Shown: positions 26,027 through 35,763 of the stretch, piece after piece
Numbering within the stretch: the first letter of the stretch is position 1
How the letters are laid out: each line of letters starts with the position of its first letter
Source of the DNA: Nostoc sp. CHAB 5844
Lineage (GTDB): Bacteria; Cyanobacteriota; Cyanobacteriia; Cyanobacteriales; Nostocaceae
Length of the DNA stretch: 64,000 nt
Reading direction: 5' to 3'
Assembly: GCF_020829595.1 (NCBI RefSeq)
Contig: NZ_JAIVFW010000027.1
Location: 1-64,000, forward strand
Position numbers and translations under genes: made by a program
Notes under the pieces: model-generated
What the model was told of the DNA's origin: nothing
The model's input: only the letters and a program-made list of their open reading frames with translations
The model's database searches: none

Positions 26027-27745
26027 TTAGTAGTAGTTACCGACTTTGCGATGGCGGATAGCAGTTAATCCATCGGGTTTGGAAACACGACCGTCTTGGA
26101 CGGTACAATATAAAATCCAGTGGTCGCTGCACTCCAAGCTGCTTTGCACTTCACATTCCATATATGCAAGAGCATCTGTCAAAATTGGTGAACCGTTTTT
26201 CGCGGTTTGGGTTTTCACCCCGGCAAATCTGTCAGCACCGGGATGTAAGCGTTTGAGGAACTGCTTTTTCAGTTCTTGATAGTTGCCTTCTTCTAAGACG
26301 TTTAACACGAAGCGATCGCCTACTTGCATCAAAGCATCGATAGCGCGGTCTTTGGCAACGGCAATTGTAAATCCTAAAGGTTGCAAGCTGGCTTGGCTGA
26401 CCCAAGAAGCTAACATGGCGCTGCTGACATCACCTTTTTTGGTTGTAACGATATACAATCCGTTGCTAATCCGTCCCAGGGCTTTTTCCATGTTCACATC
26501 AAGAGCTTTGATTTGCTTGATGTTGCGATCGCGGGTGACGGCTTGCCCCAAGTCTGTGCCAGCTTCAGCACACAATTGATATGTAGATGCAGTGGGAGCT
26601 TGTTTAATCCGAATAGCTGGGAAGGCTTCTTTCACACCTGAGTCGATAAATTTCCGGCGAATGGTATCGACTGGTTCATCATCCCCACCAAAGCATTCAA
26701 ATAATCCAAAGAATTGTTTGTCTTTGGCAACTGATAATAAGGAACTAATTCCAGCTTGAGCCGCAACGGAGGTAGTGGGAGGCATACCAATGATAATCCC
26801 AACCGCTCTACCTGCGAGTTCTTGGATTTCTTGGGCTTCAGCGGTGCTGATGTCGAGCATTTCTACACCAACGCCAGTTTTTTGAATGCCTTCCGAGATG
26901 GCTTGACCGAGGCGATCGCTATAGCCATAGTCAGAAGCGTAGAATAAGCCAACGGTGGTTTGGGCTGTGGCTTGTCTTTGGCTCCAGCTTTGATAGCACT
27001 CGGTGAGGATATCCAGATGATGGTAAAGTAAAGGCCCGTGACCGTTAGCGATAATTTTAATCTTGCCCAGTTCGCTCATCCGCTTCATCGCATTCAATAG
27101 CGATCGCGCGTTTGGCCCCATGAGACAGTCATAATAAAATCTAAAGTCAGCTTCGAGCGCTTCTAAATCTTCATCAAAGGTGCGATCGTCACAGAAGTGC
27201 ATTCCAAAAGCATCGCAAGTGTAGATGGTTTGGGTTTTGCGATCATAACTAAAGATGGTGTCAGGCCAGTGCAAGTTCGGCGCACTGACAAATTCAATTT
27301 CGTGACCTTTACCAATATCAATGCGATCGCCACTTTTGACAATCCGCTTGGAGAAGGGATCGTGTACCAAACCTTCTAAGAATTGCAGCGCAATTTTAGA
27401 AGCTAAAACAGTGGCTCGCGGTGCTAATTGCAATACATCTTCCACCAAGCCGCTGTGGTCTGGCTCTGTGTGGCTGACAATAATGTAATCAATAGTCTTG
27501 GGGTTGACGATACTTTTGAGCGTGTCTAAATACAGTTGGCGAAACTTCTGGTGGGAAGTGTCGATTAAAACTGTTTGTTCGCCCCGAATTAAATAGGAAT
27601 TGTAAGTCGTACCGTTTTGCAGTCCGAATTCGATATCGAAGCGATCGCGATCCCAGTCAAGACAGCGAATCGCCGTAGTATTAGGGGCAATTTCTACAGT
27701 TTGGACAGTGAGCCGATGCTGAACATTTTCTGCGATCGCTACCAT
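26027..27745 (-). CDS. flv3: Flavodiiron protein, Flv3 type
   Basis: This 572-residue protein has the same three modules as its neighbour, but with an intact diiron site (SHTEPDHSGLVED, plus later CDAFG and NGHGPLLYHH). The flavodoxin part has GLFYASDYGYSDRL, and the flavin-reductase part starts GRISNGLYIVTTKKGD. Flv3 forms the oxygen-reducing heterodimer with Flv1. In Anabaena PCC 7120 the heterocyst-type pair (flv1B-flv3B) is adjacent, whereas the vegetative pair is separated by other genes. The adjacency here therefore hints at the heterocyst pair; that is inference. Confidence 0.94.
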   Translation of the reverse strand: MVAIAENVQHRLTVQTVEIAPNTTAIRCLDWDRDRFDIEFGLQNGTTYNSYLIRGEQTVLIDTSHQKFRQLYLDTLKSIVNPKTIDYIIVSHTEPDHSGLVEDVLQLAPRATVLASKIALQFLEGLVHDPFSKRIVKSGDRIDIGKGHEIEFVSAPNLHWPDTIFSYDRKTQTIYTCDAFGMHFCDDRTFDEDLEALEADFRFYYDCLMGPNARSLLNAMKRMSELGKIKIIANGHGPLLYHHLDILTECYQSWSQRQATAQTTVGLFYASDYGYSDRLGQAISEGIQKTGVGVEMLDISTAEAQEIQELAGRAVGIIIGMPPTTSVAAQAGISSLLSVAKDKQFFGLFECFGGDDEPVDTIRRKFIDSGVKEAFPAIRIKQAPTASTYQLCAEAGTDLGQAVTRDRNIKQIKALDVNMEKALGRISNGLYIVTTKKGDVSSAMLASWVSQASLQPLGFTIAVAKDRAIDALMQVGDRFVLNVLEEGNYQELKKQFLKRLHPGADRFAGVKTQTAKNGSPILTDALAYMECEVQSSLECSDHWILYCTVQDGRVSKPDGLTAIRHRKVGNYY

Positions 27746-28062
27746 TATTCGTCTCCGAGCGCAAATATTTAGTAATCTTTCTCTGCCCCCATTGTGCCGC
27801 TAATTAAATTTTAAAGTTGTAATGAAGACTATTTTTCAAAAATTTGCAGTTGTATCAATTATTGCTGTTTTTCAGCATTTTTTTTAACTTATAAATTCCC
27901 TTAGAAATCAGTCCCTGTCTGGGTATCACGTTTTAAATATTAATATTTATTGGCATAATTTAAAATCCATAACATATCATACATGACTTATTTTTTTTGA
28001 CAATATTTCCGTAACAAAAAGCATAGATTTCAACACTGCTGTGTTTAAAATTATCTGTATTA
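27746..28062. other. Upstream region of flv3
   Basis: This AT-rich gap of 317 bases has no open frame. It should contain the flv3 promoter (reading left). A TTTTTTTTGACAATATTT stretch occurs near 27985. I could not assign a confident promoter. Confidence 0.4.
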
Positions 28063-28098
28063 AAAGAATGTTTCGCGCAAAGGTACGAAACATTCTTT
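28063..28098 (-). terminator. Strong hairpin downstream of argG
   Basis: AAAGAATGTTTCG (28063-28075) pairs perfectly with CGAAACATTCTTT (28086-28098) around a 10-base loop: 13 base pairs. It lies 124 bases past the argG stop and is the likely transcription end for that gene. Confidence 0.7.
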
Positions 28099-28143
28099 AT
28101 GAGAAATATATTTGACTTTTGAACTCAATTTGTATATGTGTAA

Positions 28144-28163
28144 GGGCGAACGGCCGTTCGCCC
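28144..28163. repeat. Perfect 20-bp palindrome GGGCGAACGGCCGTTCGCCC
   Basis: The palindrome is perfect and extends imperfectly to GTAAGGGCGAA...TTCGCCCCTAC. This belongs to the GTAGGGGCG class of dispersed cyanobacterial palindromes, also seen at 6436-6463. It lies between argG and its hairpin. Confidence 0.7.
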
Positions 28164-28221
28164 CTACTGAGGTTTTTCCAAAAATCAAATCATATTGCTA
28201 TGTCTATGTAATTAGTCCAGA

Positions 28222-29421
28222 TTATCTATCTTGTTGCGCCCAAATGCGTGTGGGGAGACCCCAAACGTAGATAAAGCCTTCGGCGGCTTTGTGGTCAAAT
28301 TGGTCTTCCGCGCCGTAGGTGGCTAAGTTAGGTGTATAAAGTGTGTTGTCACTCCAACGACCGACTATAGTGGCGTTACCTTTGAACAGTTTCACCCGCA
28401 CTGTTCCAGAGACGCGTTCTTGGGTTTTTTGAATGAAAGCATCGAGTGCTGCTTTCAGGGGACTGTACCACAAACCGTTGTAGACCATTTGGGTGTAAGT
28501 TTGTTCGATACCAAGCTTGTATTGGGTGATATCTGCGGTTAAAGTTAAGCTTTCTAAATCGCGGTGTGCTTGAATTAGCACTATCATTGCTGGTGATTCG
28601 TAGATTTCCCGTGATTTGATTCCAACTAAGCGGTTTTCAATCATGTCAATGCGACCGATGCCATGATTGCCTACTAATTGGTTGAGTGTTTCAATTAATT
28701 CAACAGGGTTTTTAGCTGTACCGTTAATAGTTGTGGGAATACCTTGAGTAAAACCAATCTCAATATATTCTGGCTCATTGGGAGTATTGGCGATCGCCTT
28801 CGTCATCTGATAAATTTCTTCTGGTGGTTCAGCAGCTGGATCTTCCAACACACCCGCTTCAATACTGCGACCGAGCAAGTTTTTATCTATACTATAAGGC
28901 GAAGATTTTTTCACAGGTGCAGGAATGCCGAACTTTTCACCGTAGGCGATGGTTTCCTCACGGCTCATGCCCCATTCCCGTGCAGGTGCTAAAATCTTGA
29001 GGCTGGGATTTAAGGCAGCACAGGAAACGTCAAAGCGTACCTGATCATTACCTTTACCAGTACAACCATGTGCGATCGCATCAGCACCATATTTTTCGGC
29101 TGCTTCTACTAATATCTTGGCAATTAGAGGACGAGCCAGAGCAGTTCCCAGAGGATAGCGATTTTCGTAAAGGGCATTGGCTTGAATCGCCCCAAAAGCG
29201 TAATCTTTAACAAAGCTGTCTTTGACATCAACTACCAGAGATTCACTAGCACCCGACTTGAGAGCTTTTTCTTTAATTGGCTCTAATTCATCTCCCTGAC
29301 CTAAATCTGCTGCGAGAGTAATCACCTCCTCCACACCCCACTCTTGCTTGAGGTAAGGAATACAAACAGAAGTATCTACACCACCTGAATATGCTAAGAC
29401 AACCTTTTTGGCGCGACCCAT
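28222..29421 (-). CDS. argG: Argininosuccinate synthase
   Basis: This 399-residue enzyme joins citrulline and aspartate using ATP, the seventh step of arginine synthesis. The ATP-binding [13 protein letters not shown] loop is at the N-terminus. [15 protein letters not shown] and the [17 protein letters not shown] segment are also diagnostic. Its length and both ends are normal. It is a single gene on the minus strand, probably ended by the hairpin at 28063-28098. Confidence 0.97.
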   Translation of the reverse strand: MGRAKKVVLAYSGGVDTSVCIPYLKQEWGVEEVITLAADLGQGDELEPIKEKALKSGASESLVVDVKDSFVKDYAFGAIQANALYENRYPLGTALARPLIAKILVEAAEKYGADAIAHGCTGKGNDQVRFDVSCAALNPSLKILAPAREWGMSREETIAYGEKFGIPAPVKKSSPYSIDKNLLGRSIEAGVLEDPAAEPPEEIYQMTKAIANTPNEPEYIEIGFTQGIPTTINGTAKNPVELIETLNQLVGNHGIGRIDMIENRLVGIKSREIYESPAMIVLIQAHRDLESLTLTADITQYKLGIEQTYTQMVYNGLWYSPLKAALDAFIQKTQERVSGTVRVKLFKGNATIVGRWSDNTLYTPNLATYGAEDQFDHKAAEGFIYVWGLPTRIWAQQDR

Positions 29422-29500
29422 TGGTTTCTCCAGTTAGGAAAACAAAGAATGACTCATTATTATAAGGGACTAGAGGCTAGAGACTAGAGATTAGTATTTT

Positions 29501-30071
29501 TATTCAGCACTTCGTGAAGAAGCTCAAGCAATCCTCAAACTTGGTTCACCAACAGATAGCCTAGCAGCATTTGATTTTGATGCTAATTATGATTGGGTAA
29601 CAAACTCAAAACTAAGTCAATACCGTGTAATTCATCTTGCAACTCATGGTTTTGCTGATGATGTTAACCCAGAGTTATCAGGCATTGTACTTTCTTTGAT
29701 AGACAAACAAGGTAAACCCCCAAAGAGGATATCTGCGATTAAATGATATTTTCAACCTCGATTTTCCGGCTGATTTAATTGTGTTGAGTGCTTGTCAAAC
29801 TGGCCAAGGTAAAGAAGTTCAAGGAGAAGGGCTGGTAGGCTTGACAAGAGGATTGATGTATGCAGGTTCACCCAGACTTGTATTGTCTTTATGGAATGTG
29901 GATGATGAAGGAACGAGGGAATTAATGACCCAATTTTATCGCCAAATGTGGAAAGAAGGGAAATCGCCTGTTGCTGCCCTCCGCGCCGCGCAATTAAGTT
30001 TATGGCAAAATCCGAATTGGCGTAAACCTGTGTATTGGGCTGCTTTCACTATGCAAGGCGAGTGGCGATAA
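29501..30071 (+). pseudogene. CHAT-domain protease remnant (frameshifted, 5'-truncated)
   Basis: Two adjacent frames encode the end of a CHAT caspase-like protease. The first has QYRVIHLATHGFAD with the catalytic His and runs to GKPP. The second has VLSACQTGQGKE with the catalytic Cys, then EGLVGLTRGLMYAGSPRLVLSLWNVDD and the usual WAAFTMQGEWR end. Removing one C from the CCCCC run at 29717-29721 rejoins them as GKPQRGYLRLNDIFN. No start or N-terminal TPR region is present; a stop precedes the homology. It is therefore a fragment; a second, intact CHAT gene lies at the end of the window. Confidence 0.85.
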
Positions 30072-30140
30072 CAATTCGTAATGCTCAGTACAAGTTCGTA
30101 ATTTGTAGCACTACACCCTACCACGCCAGTTGCAAAAAAA

Positions 30141-30236
30141 TTGTAGGTTGGGTTGACGTAAGGAAACCCAACACCAATATCCATGTTGAGTTTCCGAGAT
30201 TCATGTTGGGTTGCGCTGCGCTTCACCCAACCTACA
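30141..30236. repeat. Palindromic element with TGTAGGTTGGGTT ends
   Basis: TGTAGGTTGGGTT on the left pairs with ACCCAACCTACA on the right, with internal GGAAACCCAACA / TGTTGGGTT pairings. This is a common dispersed intergenic repeat in Nostoc-type genomes. It has no coding capacity. Confidence 0.65.
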
Positions 30237-30297
30237 TCTACTATTCCATCATGATCTAAGATTGTTGGGTATTGTTTAATTTGCGCCACCCTTAGCG

Positions 30298-31290
30298 ATG
30301 ATTGAAGTTGAGCATCTCAGTAAAACTTACGGTTCTACCCCAGCGATTACAGATGTGACTTTTCGGGTTGAACCAGGGGAAATTTTAGGGTTTTTAGGGC
30401 CGAATGGTGCTGGTAAAACCACAACCATGAGAATTTTAGCAGGTTATTTACCAGCAACTAGCGGTACAGCTAAGATTTCTGGGTTTGATGTCCATGAAAA
30501 TTCTTTGGCTGTACGTCAACGCATTGGCTATTTACCAGAAACGCCGCCGTTATATCCAGAGATGACGGTAGAAGGATTTTTGCATTTCGTAGCGCGAATT
30601 AAAGGAGTCCCAGCAGGTGATCGCACTGCCAAAGTCCAAGCGGCGATCGCACGTTGTAATTTAGAAGATAAGCAGCGGGTAATTATTCGCAAACTTTCTA
30701 AAGGATATCGTCAAAGGGTAGGAATTGCTCAGGCGATCGTTCATGACCCACCAGCCATCATCCTCGATGAACCCACCGTCGGACTTGACCCCCGCCAAAT
30801 CATCGAAGTGCGAAATCTGATTAAAAATCTCGCAGGGACACATACCATCATTTTGTCTACGCACATTTTGCCAGAAGTGAGCATGACCTGTACCCGTGTC
30901 GCCATTATTAATCGGGGCAAAGTTGTAGCTACTAATACTCCAGAAAATTTGATGACACAGTTGACTGGCGGCTCAGGATATGAAGTTGAAATTGAGGGCG
31001 AAGCTAACCTAGCGAAACAAGTATTGCAAAATGTCGCGGGCGTGAGTCTGGTAGAATCAATTTCTGGTCATCATCTTACTTATGCTACAGACGATCGCGC
31101 TTATTTGCGAGTGATTTCTCAACCGGGAACAGAACCGGGACGAGATATCGCCGCCACCTTAATTAGGGCTGGATTTGGTTTACAAGAAATGCGCCGAGTC
31201 AGCGCTACCTTAGAAGATGTGTTCTTGCAACTGACCACAGAAGAAAAGCATTTTGAACCTGAAGCAGCCACTGAAGGAGAAGCAGCATAA
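30298..31290 (+). CDS. ABC transporter ATP-binding protein (GldA-like)
   Basis: This 330-residue ATPase has Walker A GPNGAGKTT, the ABC signature LSKGYRQRVGIAQA, Walker B AIILDEPTVGLDP and the switch His (LSTHILPE). The C-terminal 100 residues carry the extension typical of the ABC-2/GldA class. The stop codon abuts the ATG of the permease gene. With the next genes it forms an operon resembling the gldA-gldFG type, known in Bacteroidetes gliding and found widely in other bacteria as a transporter of unknown substrate. Confidence 0.93.
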   Translation: MIEVEHLSKTYGSTPAITDVTFRVEPGEILGFLGPNGAGKTTTMRILAGYLPATSGTAKISGFDVHENSLAVRQRIGYLPETPPLYPEMTVEGFLHFVARIKGVPAGDRTAKVQAAIARCNLEDKQRVIIRKLSKGYRQRVGIAQAIVHDPPAIILDEPTVGLDPRQIIEVRNLIKNLAGTHTIILSTHILPEVSMTCTRVAIINRGKVVATNTPENLMTQLTGGSGYEVEIEGEANLAKQVLQNVAGVSLVESISGHHLTYATDDRAYLRVISQPGTEPGRDIAATLIRAGFGLQEMRRVSATLEDVFLQLTTEEKHFEPEAATEGEAA

Positions 31291-32103
31291 ATGGGTATAG
31301 TACTGGCGAATATTATTGCCATTTATCGCCGAGAGTTACAGAGTTATTTTGTCTCGCCATTAGCTTATGCGATCGCAGGCGTATTTTGGTTCATCGCCGG
31401 GTTATTTTTCGTGTCCATTTTATTTGGCCCTGATGGGATTTTACCAGCCGTTGCCGCCATAGATTTACAAAGTCAACAACTGAGTGTACAAGTACCCTTA
31501 ATTGATGTTCCTTATGAATTTATCCGGGCATATTTAGACCGTATGGGTTGGCTGTTGCTGTTCATTCTGCCAATTTTGTCAATGGGACTTTACGCCGAAG
31601 AACGCAAGCGCGGCACATTAGAATTGTTAGCTACCTCACCCTTGACCAACTGGGCAGTAGCCGTCGGGAAATTATTAGGCGTGGTGACATTCTTGATGAC
31701 AATGGTCGCACCGATGCTGATATTTGAAGCGATCGCCCTGAGTGGTTCCAACCCTCCCATGTCGCCAGCAATTCCCCTACTTGGTCATTTTGGCTTAATC
31801 TTGCTGGCAGCCGCAATTTTATCTTTAGGAATGTTTGTTTCCTCTTTAACAGACAGCACCATCCTCTCCGCAGTCCTTACCTTTGCTTTAGTTTTGTTGC
31901 TGTTATTTGTCGATTTACTGGCCAAAAGTATTGGCGGCCCTATAGGCGAAGCCGTGGGTCATTTATCTTTACTCAAACATTACAACACCTTCATCCAAGG
32001 AATTTTCGACACCAGCGCCTTAATTTTATTTGCAAGTTACATTTTTTTAGGTATCTTTCTCACAGCCCAATCAATTGATGCCCTACGTTTTCAGCGGCAA
32101 TAG
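31291..32103 (+). CDS. ABC-2 type permease (GldF-like)
   Basis: This 270-residue membrane protein has six predicted transmembrane helices and the ABC-2 permease motif region SMGLYAEERKRGTLELLATSPLTNW, a cytoplasmic coupling segment. The N-terminus IIAIYRRELQSYFVSPLAYAI is typical. Its ATG immediately follows the stop of the ATPase gene, so translation is coupled. A MITE separates it from the GldG-like gene downstream. Confidence 0.92.
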   Translation: MGIVLANIIAIYRRELQSYFVSPLAYAIAGVFWFIAGLFFVSILFGPDGILPAVAAIDLQSQQLSVQVPLIDVPYEFIRAYLDRMGWLLLFILPILSMGLYAEERKRGTLELLATSPLTNWAVAVGKLLGVVTFLMTMVAPMLIFEAIALSGSNPPMSPAIPLLGHFGLILLAAAILSLGMFVSSLTDSTILSAVLTFALVLLLLFVDLLAKSIGGPIGEAVGHLSLLKHYNTFIQGIFDTSALILFASYIFLGIFLTAQSIDALRFQRQ

Positions 32104-32134
32104 TTAATAGTCATTAGTCATTAGTCATTAGTAA

Positions 32135-32297
32135 GAGGATGTTTGAAAAGTCGAGAAGGATGCTAAAAACCCCTCTCCAAACCTCTCCCCGACGCGGAGA
32201 GAGGCTTTGAAACCCCCATTCCCTCGTAGGGAAGGGGGGCAGGGGAGTTAGGTTTTTAAGATTTTGACGTTAACAACAATACTTTTCAAATAACCTC
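32135..32297. mobile_element. MITE copy 3 (TAA target duplication) inside the ABC operon
   Basis: Ends GAGGATGTTTGAAAAGT and ACTTTTCAAATAACCTC bound 163 bases, with TAA on each side (32132-32134 and 32298-32300). The core is different from copies 1 and 2: a CCCCTCTCCAAACCTCTCCCC / GGAGAGAGG...GGGGCAGGGGAG type palindrome in pieces. It sits between co-directional operon genes and could act as an attenuator. Confidence 0.85.
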
Positions 32298-32330
32298 TAA
32301 AGACAAAGGACAAATGACAGAGGACAAAAT

Positions 32331-34007
32331 ATGAAAAAAATCACAAAAAAGCAACCTTGGAAATATTTGTTGTGGCTGGGGCCGTTTCTATTCATGGTCG
32401 GCTTCACAGCGGGGTTAGTGTCTGGTAGCTGGGGATTATTACCCCTAGCATTTATGATTCCAGGAATTGCCATTATTGTATTTTGGGTAGTTTGGCAAAG
32501 CCAGCAAAGCCGTTGGTGGACTAGTCGTTCTACTCAAGCGGGGACTAATGCCTTAGTAGCCACTTTGGCTATCTTGGTAATTTTAGGGTTAATTAACTTT
32601 TTGAGTGTTCGCTATCAACTACGTCAAGATTTCACCGAAACTCAGTTATTCACCCTTGCGCCCCAGTCACAAGAATTAGTCCGCCGTCTGTCACAGCCAG
32701 TAAAAGTATGGGTATTTGATGTTACTCAAAATCCCCAAGACCGTCAGTTGTTAGAAAACTATCAACGGCAAAGTTCCAAGTTTCAATTTGAGTATGTTGA
32801 CCCCCAAACTAGACCAGGAATAGTCGAGAAATTTGGGGTTAAAAATTATGGCGAAGTATATATAGAATCGGGAAATAAACGCCAATTAGTGCAATCTCTC
32901 AATGTCAATGAACGCCTATCAGAAATTAGATTAACCAGCCGACTACTGCAACTGTTTGGTTTTACAGCGATCAAAGCCTACTTCCTCCAAGGCCACGGCG
33001 AGCATCCTCTAACAGGTGGTGAAGGTGGCATTTCCGAAGCTGTCCAAGAATTAAGCGACAAAGGTTATACAGTTGAACCACTGAATTTAGTCGAAAAACC
33101 TCAAGTTCCTGAAGATGCTGCGGTTGTAATAGTAGCAGGTGCTAAAAGTCGACTGTTTGATGCTGAGGTGAAAGCTTTACAAAACTATTTAAATCGTGGT
33201 GGTAACTTGCTGCTAATGATTGATCCTGATACTGACCCCAAACTCAGCAGCTTATTACAAGAATGGGGTGTTCGCCTCGATAATCGTTTAGCAGTTGATG
33301 TCTCCGGTACAAATGTTGGACTTGGCCCAGCCGCACCTGTCATCAATGAATATGGACAACACCCAATTACGAAAGATTTCCGTAACAATATTTCTTTTTA
33401 TCGTTTGGCTAGACCGATAGAAATTTCCTCTGTCCCTGGTGTCCAGTCTACTCCCCTACTACAAACTAAACCCTATCCCAATAGCTGGGCTGAAAGCGAC
33501 CTGCAAAGCGAAAAATTAGAATTCAATCCTGACAAAGACCTCAAAGGGCCGCTGACTTTAGGCGTAGCGTTGACCAGAAAACTGCCAGCTACATCTAATC
33601 CTACGCCTTCACCTTTACCTTCCCCAACAACTCAAAGTCAAGTAATTCCCTCTCCCACAACAGCAACAACTCCTTCTTTACCCTCACCCACAACTCAAGC
33701 AACTCCCACTCCTACAGCGGAAGATAAATCTACGCCTAAAGAATCAAGGTTAGTAGTTTTCGGGAATTCGGCTTTTGCTACCGATGGAATGTTTCAAGAC
33801 TACCTGAATGGCGATGTATTCCTCAACTCTGTAACTTGGCTGAGTCAACAGGATCAGCAACCTCTTTCAATTCGTCCCAAAGAACCGAAAAACCGTCGGA
33901 TTACTTTATCTACATCACAAGCTAACGCTTTAACATTATCATCTCTGGTATTTTTACCTGTGCTTGGCTTTTTAGCAGCGGCTTTCATCTGGTGGCGAAG
34001 ACGGTAA
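32331..34007 (+). CDS. GldG-like ABC auxiliary membrane protein
   Basis: This 558-residue protein has two or three N-terminal transmembrane helices, a long exported domain and a C-terminal helix followed by WWRRR. The exported part follows the GldG/ABC_transp_aux layout: FTETQLFTLAPQSQELVRRLSQPVKV, then YFLQGHGEHPL, RGGNLLLMIDP and a late LVVFGNSAFATDG. A Pro/Thr/Ser-rich linker lies at about residues 420-465. It is probably the large extracytoplasmic partner of the ABC pair upstream. Confidence 0.88.
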   Translation: MKKITKKQPWKYLLWLGPFLFMVGFTAGLVSGSWGLLPLAFMIPGIAIIVFWVVWQSQQSRWWTSRSTQAGTNALVATLAILVILGLINFLSVRYQLRQDFTETQLFTLAPQSQELVRRLSQPVKVWVFDVTQNPQDRQLLENYQRQSSKFQFEYVDPQTRPGIVEKFGVKNYGEVYIESGNKRQLVQSLNVNERLSEIRLTSRLLQLFGFTAIKAYFLQGHGEHPLTGGEGGISEAVQELSDKGYTVEPLNLVEKPQVPEDAAVVIVAGAKSRLFDAEVKALQNYLNRGGNLLLMIDPDTDPKLSSLLQEWGVRLDNRLAVDVSGTNVGLGPAAPVINEYGQHPITKDFRNNISFYRLARPIEISSVPGVQSTPLLQTKPYPNSWAESDLQSEKLEFNPDKDLKGPLTLGVALTRKLPATSNPTPSPLPSPTTQSQVIPSPTTATTPSLPSPTTQATPTPTAEDKSTPKESRLVVFGNSAFATDGMFQDYLNGDVFLNSVTWLSQQDQQPLSIRPKEPKNRRITLSTSQANALTLSSLVFLPVLGFLAAAFIWWRRR

Positions 34008-34010
34008 GAA

Positions 34011-34040
34011 GAAGTATGAAGTATGAAGTGTGAAGTATGA
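34011..34040. repeat. Short STRR tract (GAAGTAT/GAAGTGT)
   Basis: Four seven-base units follow the stop of the GldG-like gene. A similar tract (34716-34745) follows the DUF4340 gene. Both are the heptameric repeats seen in front of flv1. Confidence 0.65.
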
Positions 34041-34087
34041 AATTTCATTTTTTAGTTTCCTGCTTTTTAACCAATGACCATTGACCA

Positions 34088-34714
34088 ATGACTATTCCAA
34101 AAACAACTTTAATTTTGATATTGTTAGCGCTGGGTTTGGGTGCTTTCGTGTATATCCATGAAATTAGAGGTGCAACTCAGCAAGAAGAAGTCAAGCAGAA
34201 ACAGCAGCAAATTTTCGCTTTTGCAGAAGATGATGTGCAGTCTTTGACAGTAAAAACAAAAACTTACACTCTGATGTTGGAACGCAATCCTCAAGGTCGC
34301 AATCCCAAGTGGTTGTTGAAATCTCCAGTATCAGAGCCAGCCAATGATGCTATTGTTTCTTATTTAATGGATTTGTTGGTTAAGGGTAAGAGCGATGCCT
34401 TCGGCGGTAAACTACGCATTATATCAACCCCTTCTAACCAACTACCAGAATTTGGTTTAGCTCAACCCAATGCCACTATTGATATTAAACTGAAAAATCA
34501 GAAAACCCATCAGTTAATTTTAGGTAAATCTGATTTTAATAATCGTTTTGTGTATGCTCAAGCTGACTCGGCTACCCAACCAAACGGCAATATTAATGTA
34601 TTATTGGTGTCTACCGATTTTGCCAATGCCGTCAATCGGGAGCTATCAGAATGGCAACAACCTGTTAATAATCAGTCAACACCTTTACCTACTCTTTCTC
34701 TACCAACACCATAA
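34088..34714 (+). CDS. DUF4340-domain protein of the ABC operon
   Basis: This 208-residue protein has an N-terminal membrane anchor (TTLILILLALGLGAFVYIHE), then a soluble domain of the DUF4340 type (FAFAEDDVQSLTVKTKTYTLMLER, NATIDIKLKNQKTHQLILGKS). DUF4340 genes regularly follow GldG-like genes, so this is the fourth member of the transport operon. The C-terminus is Pro/Thr-rich and somewhat short. Its biochemical role is unknown. Confidence 0.85.
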   Translation: MTIPKTTLILILLALGLGAFVYIHEIRGATQQEEVKQKQQQIFAFAEDDVQSLTVKTKTYTLMLERNPQGRNPKWLLKSPVSEPANDAIVSYLMDLLVKGKSDAFGGKLRIISTPSNQLPEFGLAQPNATIDIKLKNQKTHQLILGKSDFNNRFVYAQADSATQPNGNINVLLVSTDFANAVNRELSEWQQPVNNQSTPLPTLSLPTP

Positions 34715-34786
34715 AAGAAGTATGAAGTCTGAAGTGTGAAATCTGAATAACTTGAAATAAAAGATTATTTATTTAGAAATTACTCT

Positions 34787-35641
34787 ATGTCCAACCCAAC
34801 TGCAACCTTGCTCATCTCTTGTCCTGATCAACGAGGACTAGTTGCCAAATTTGCTAACTTTATTTATGCCAATGGTGGCAATATTATTCATGCAGATCAG
34901 CACACAGATTTTTCGGCTGGGTTATTTCTTACCCGTATAGAATGGCAGTTAAATGGATTTAATTTACCTAAAGATTTAATTGCTCCGGCATTTAATGCGA
35001 TCGCACAACCTTTAGGTGCTAAATGGGAACTACATTTTTCTGACACTATACCACGAATAGCAATTTGGGTCAGCCGCCAAGACCACTGTCTCTACGATTT
35101 AATTTGGCGACACCGTGCAAACGAATTTGCCGCAGAAATTCCTTTAATTATTAGTAACCATCCTCATCTAAAAGCAGTAGCAGCGCAATTTGAGATTGAT
35201 TTTCACCATATTCCCATTACTAAAGAAAACAAACCAGAACAAGAGGCTAAACAAATAGAATTATTACGTCAATACAAAATCGATTTAGTTGTGTTGGCAA
35301 AATATATGCAAATTCTCAGCGCTGATTTTATTACTCAATTTCCCCAAATTATTAATATTCATCACTCATTTTTACCAGCCTTTGTAGGCGCAAATCCATA
35401 TCACAGAGCTTTTGAAAGAGGCGTAAAAATTATTGGTGCCACCTCTCATTATGTCACTACAGATTTAGATGCAGGGCCAATTATTGAACAAGATGTAGTC
35501 AGAGTTAGCCACCGCGATGAAGTGGAAGATTTAGTGAGAAAAGGTAAAGATTTAGAGCGAGTAGTTTTAGCAAGAGCGGTACGATTACACTTACAAAACC
35601 GCGTGTTAGTTTATGGTAATCGCACCGTCGTGTTTGAGTGA
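34787..35641 (+). CDS. purU: Formyltetrahydrofolate deformylase
   Basis: This 284-residue enzyme hydrolyses 10-formyl-THF to THF and formate, balancing one-carbon pools and feeding PurT. An N-terminal ACT domain (SCPDQRGLVAKFANFIYANG) is followed by a formyltransferase fold with INIHHSFLPAF (catalytic Asn/His), FERGVKIIGATSHYV and DAGPIIEQD (catalytic Asp). All catalytic residues are present and the length is normal. It stands downstream of the ABC operon, separated by an STRR tract. Confidence 0.95.
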   Translation: MSNPTATLLISCPDQRGLVAKFANFIYANGGNIIHADQHTDFSAGLFLTRIEWQLNGFNLPKDLIAPAFNAIAQPLGAKWELHFSDTIPRIAIWVSRQDHCLYDLIWRHRANEFAAEIPLIISNHPHLKAVAAQFEIDFHHIPITKENKPEQEAKQIELLRQYKIDLVVLAKYMQILSADFITQFPQIINIHHSFLPAFVGANPYHRAFERGVKIIGATSHYVTTDLDAGPIIEQDVVRVSHRDEVEDLVRKGKDLERVVLARAVRLHLQNRVLVYGNRTVVFE

Positions 35642-35763
35642 TTGTTTATTGTCAAAATTTGTGCGATCGCTGATATTGTACCTTACAATCAAGATAATAA
35701 GCCATATTTGAGCCAGAATGCATCATCAGCATTTAATTCTTCTGAATGATAAAAGGAGTAATT

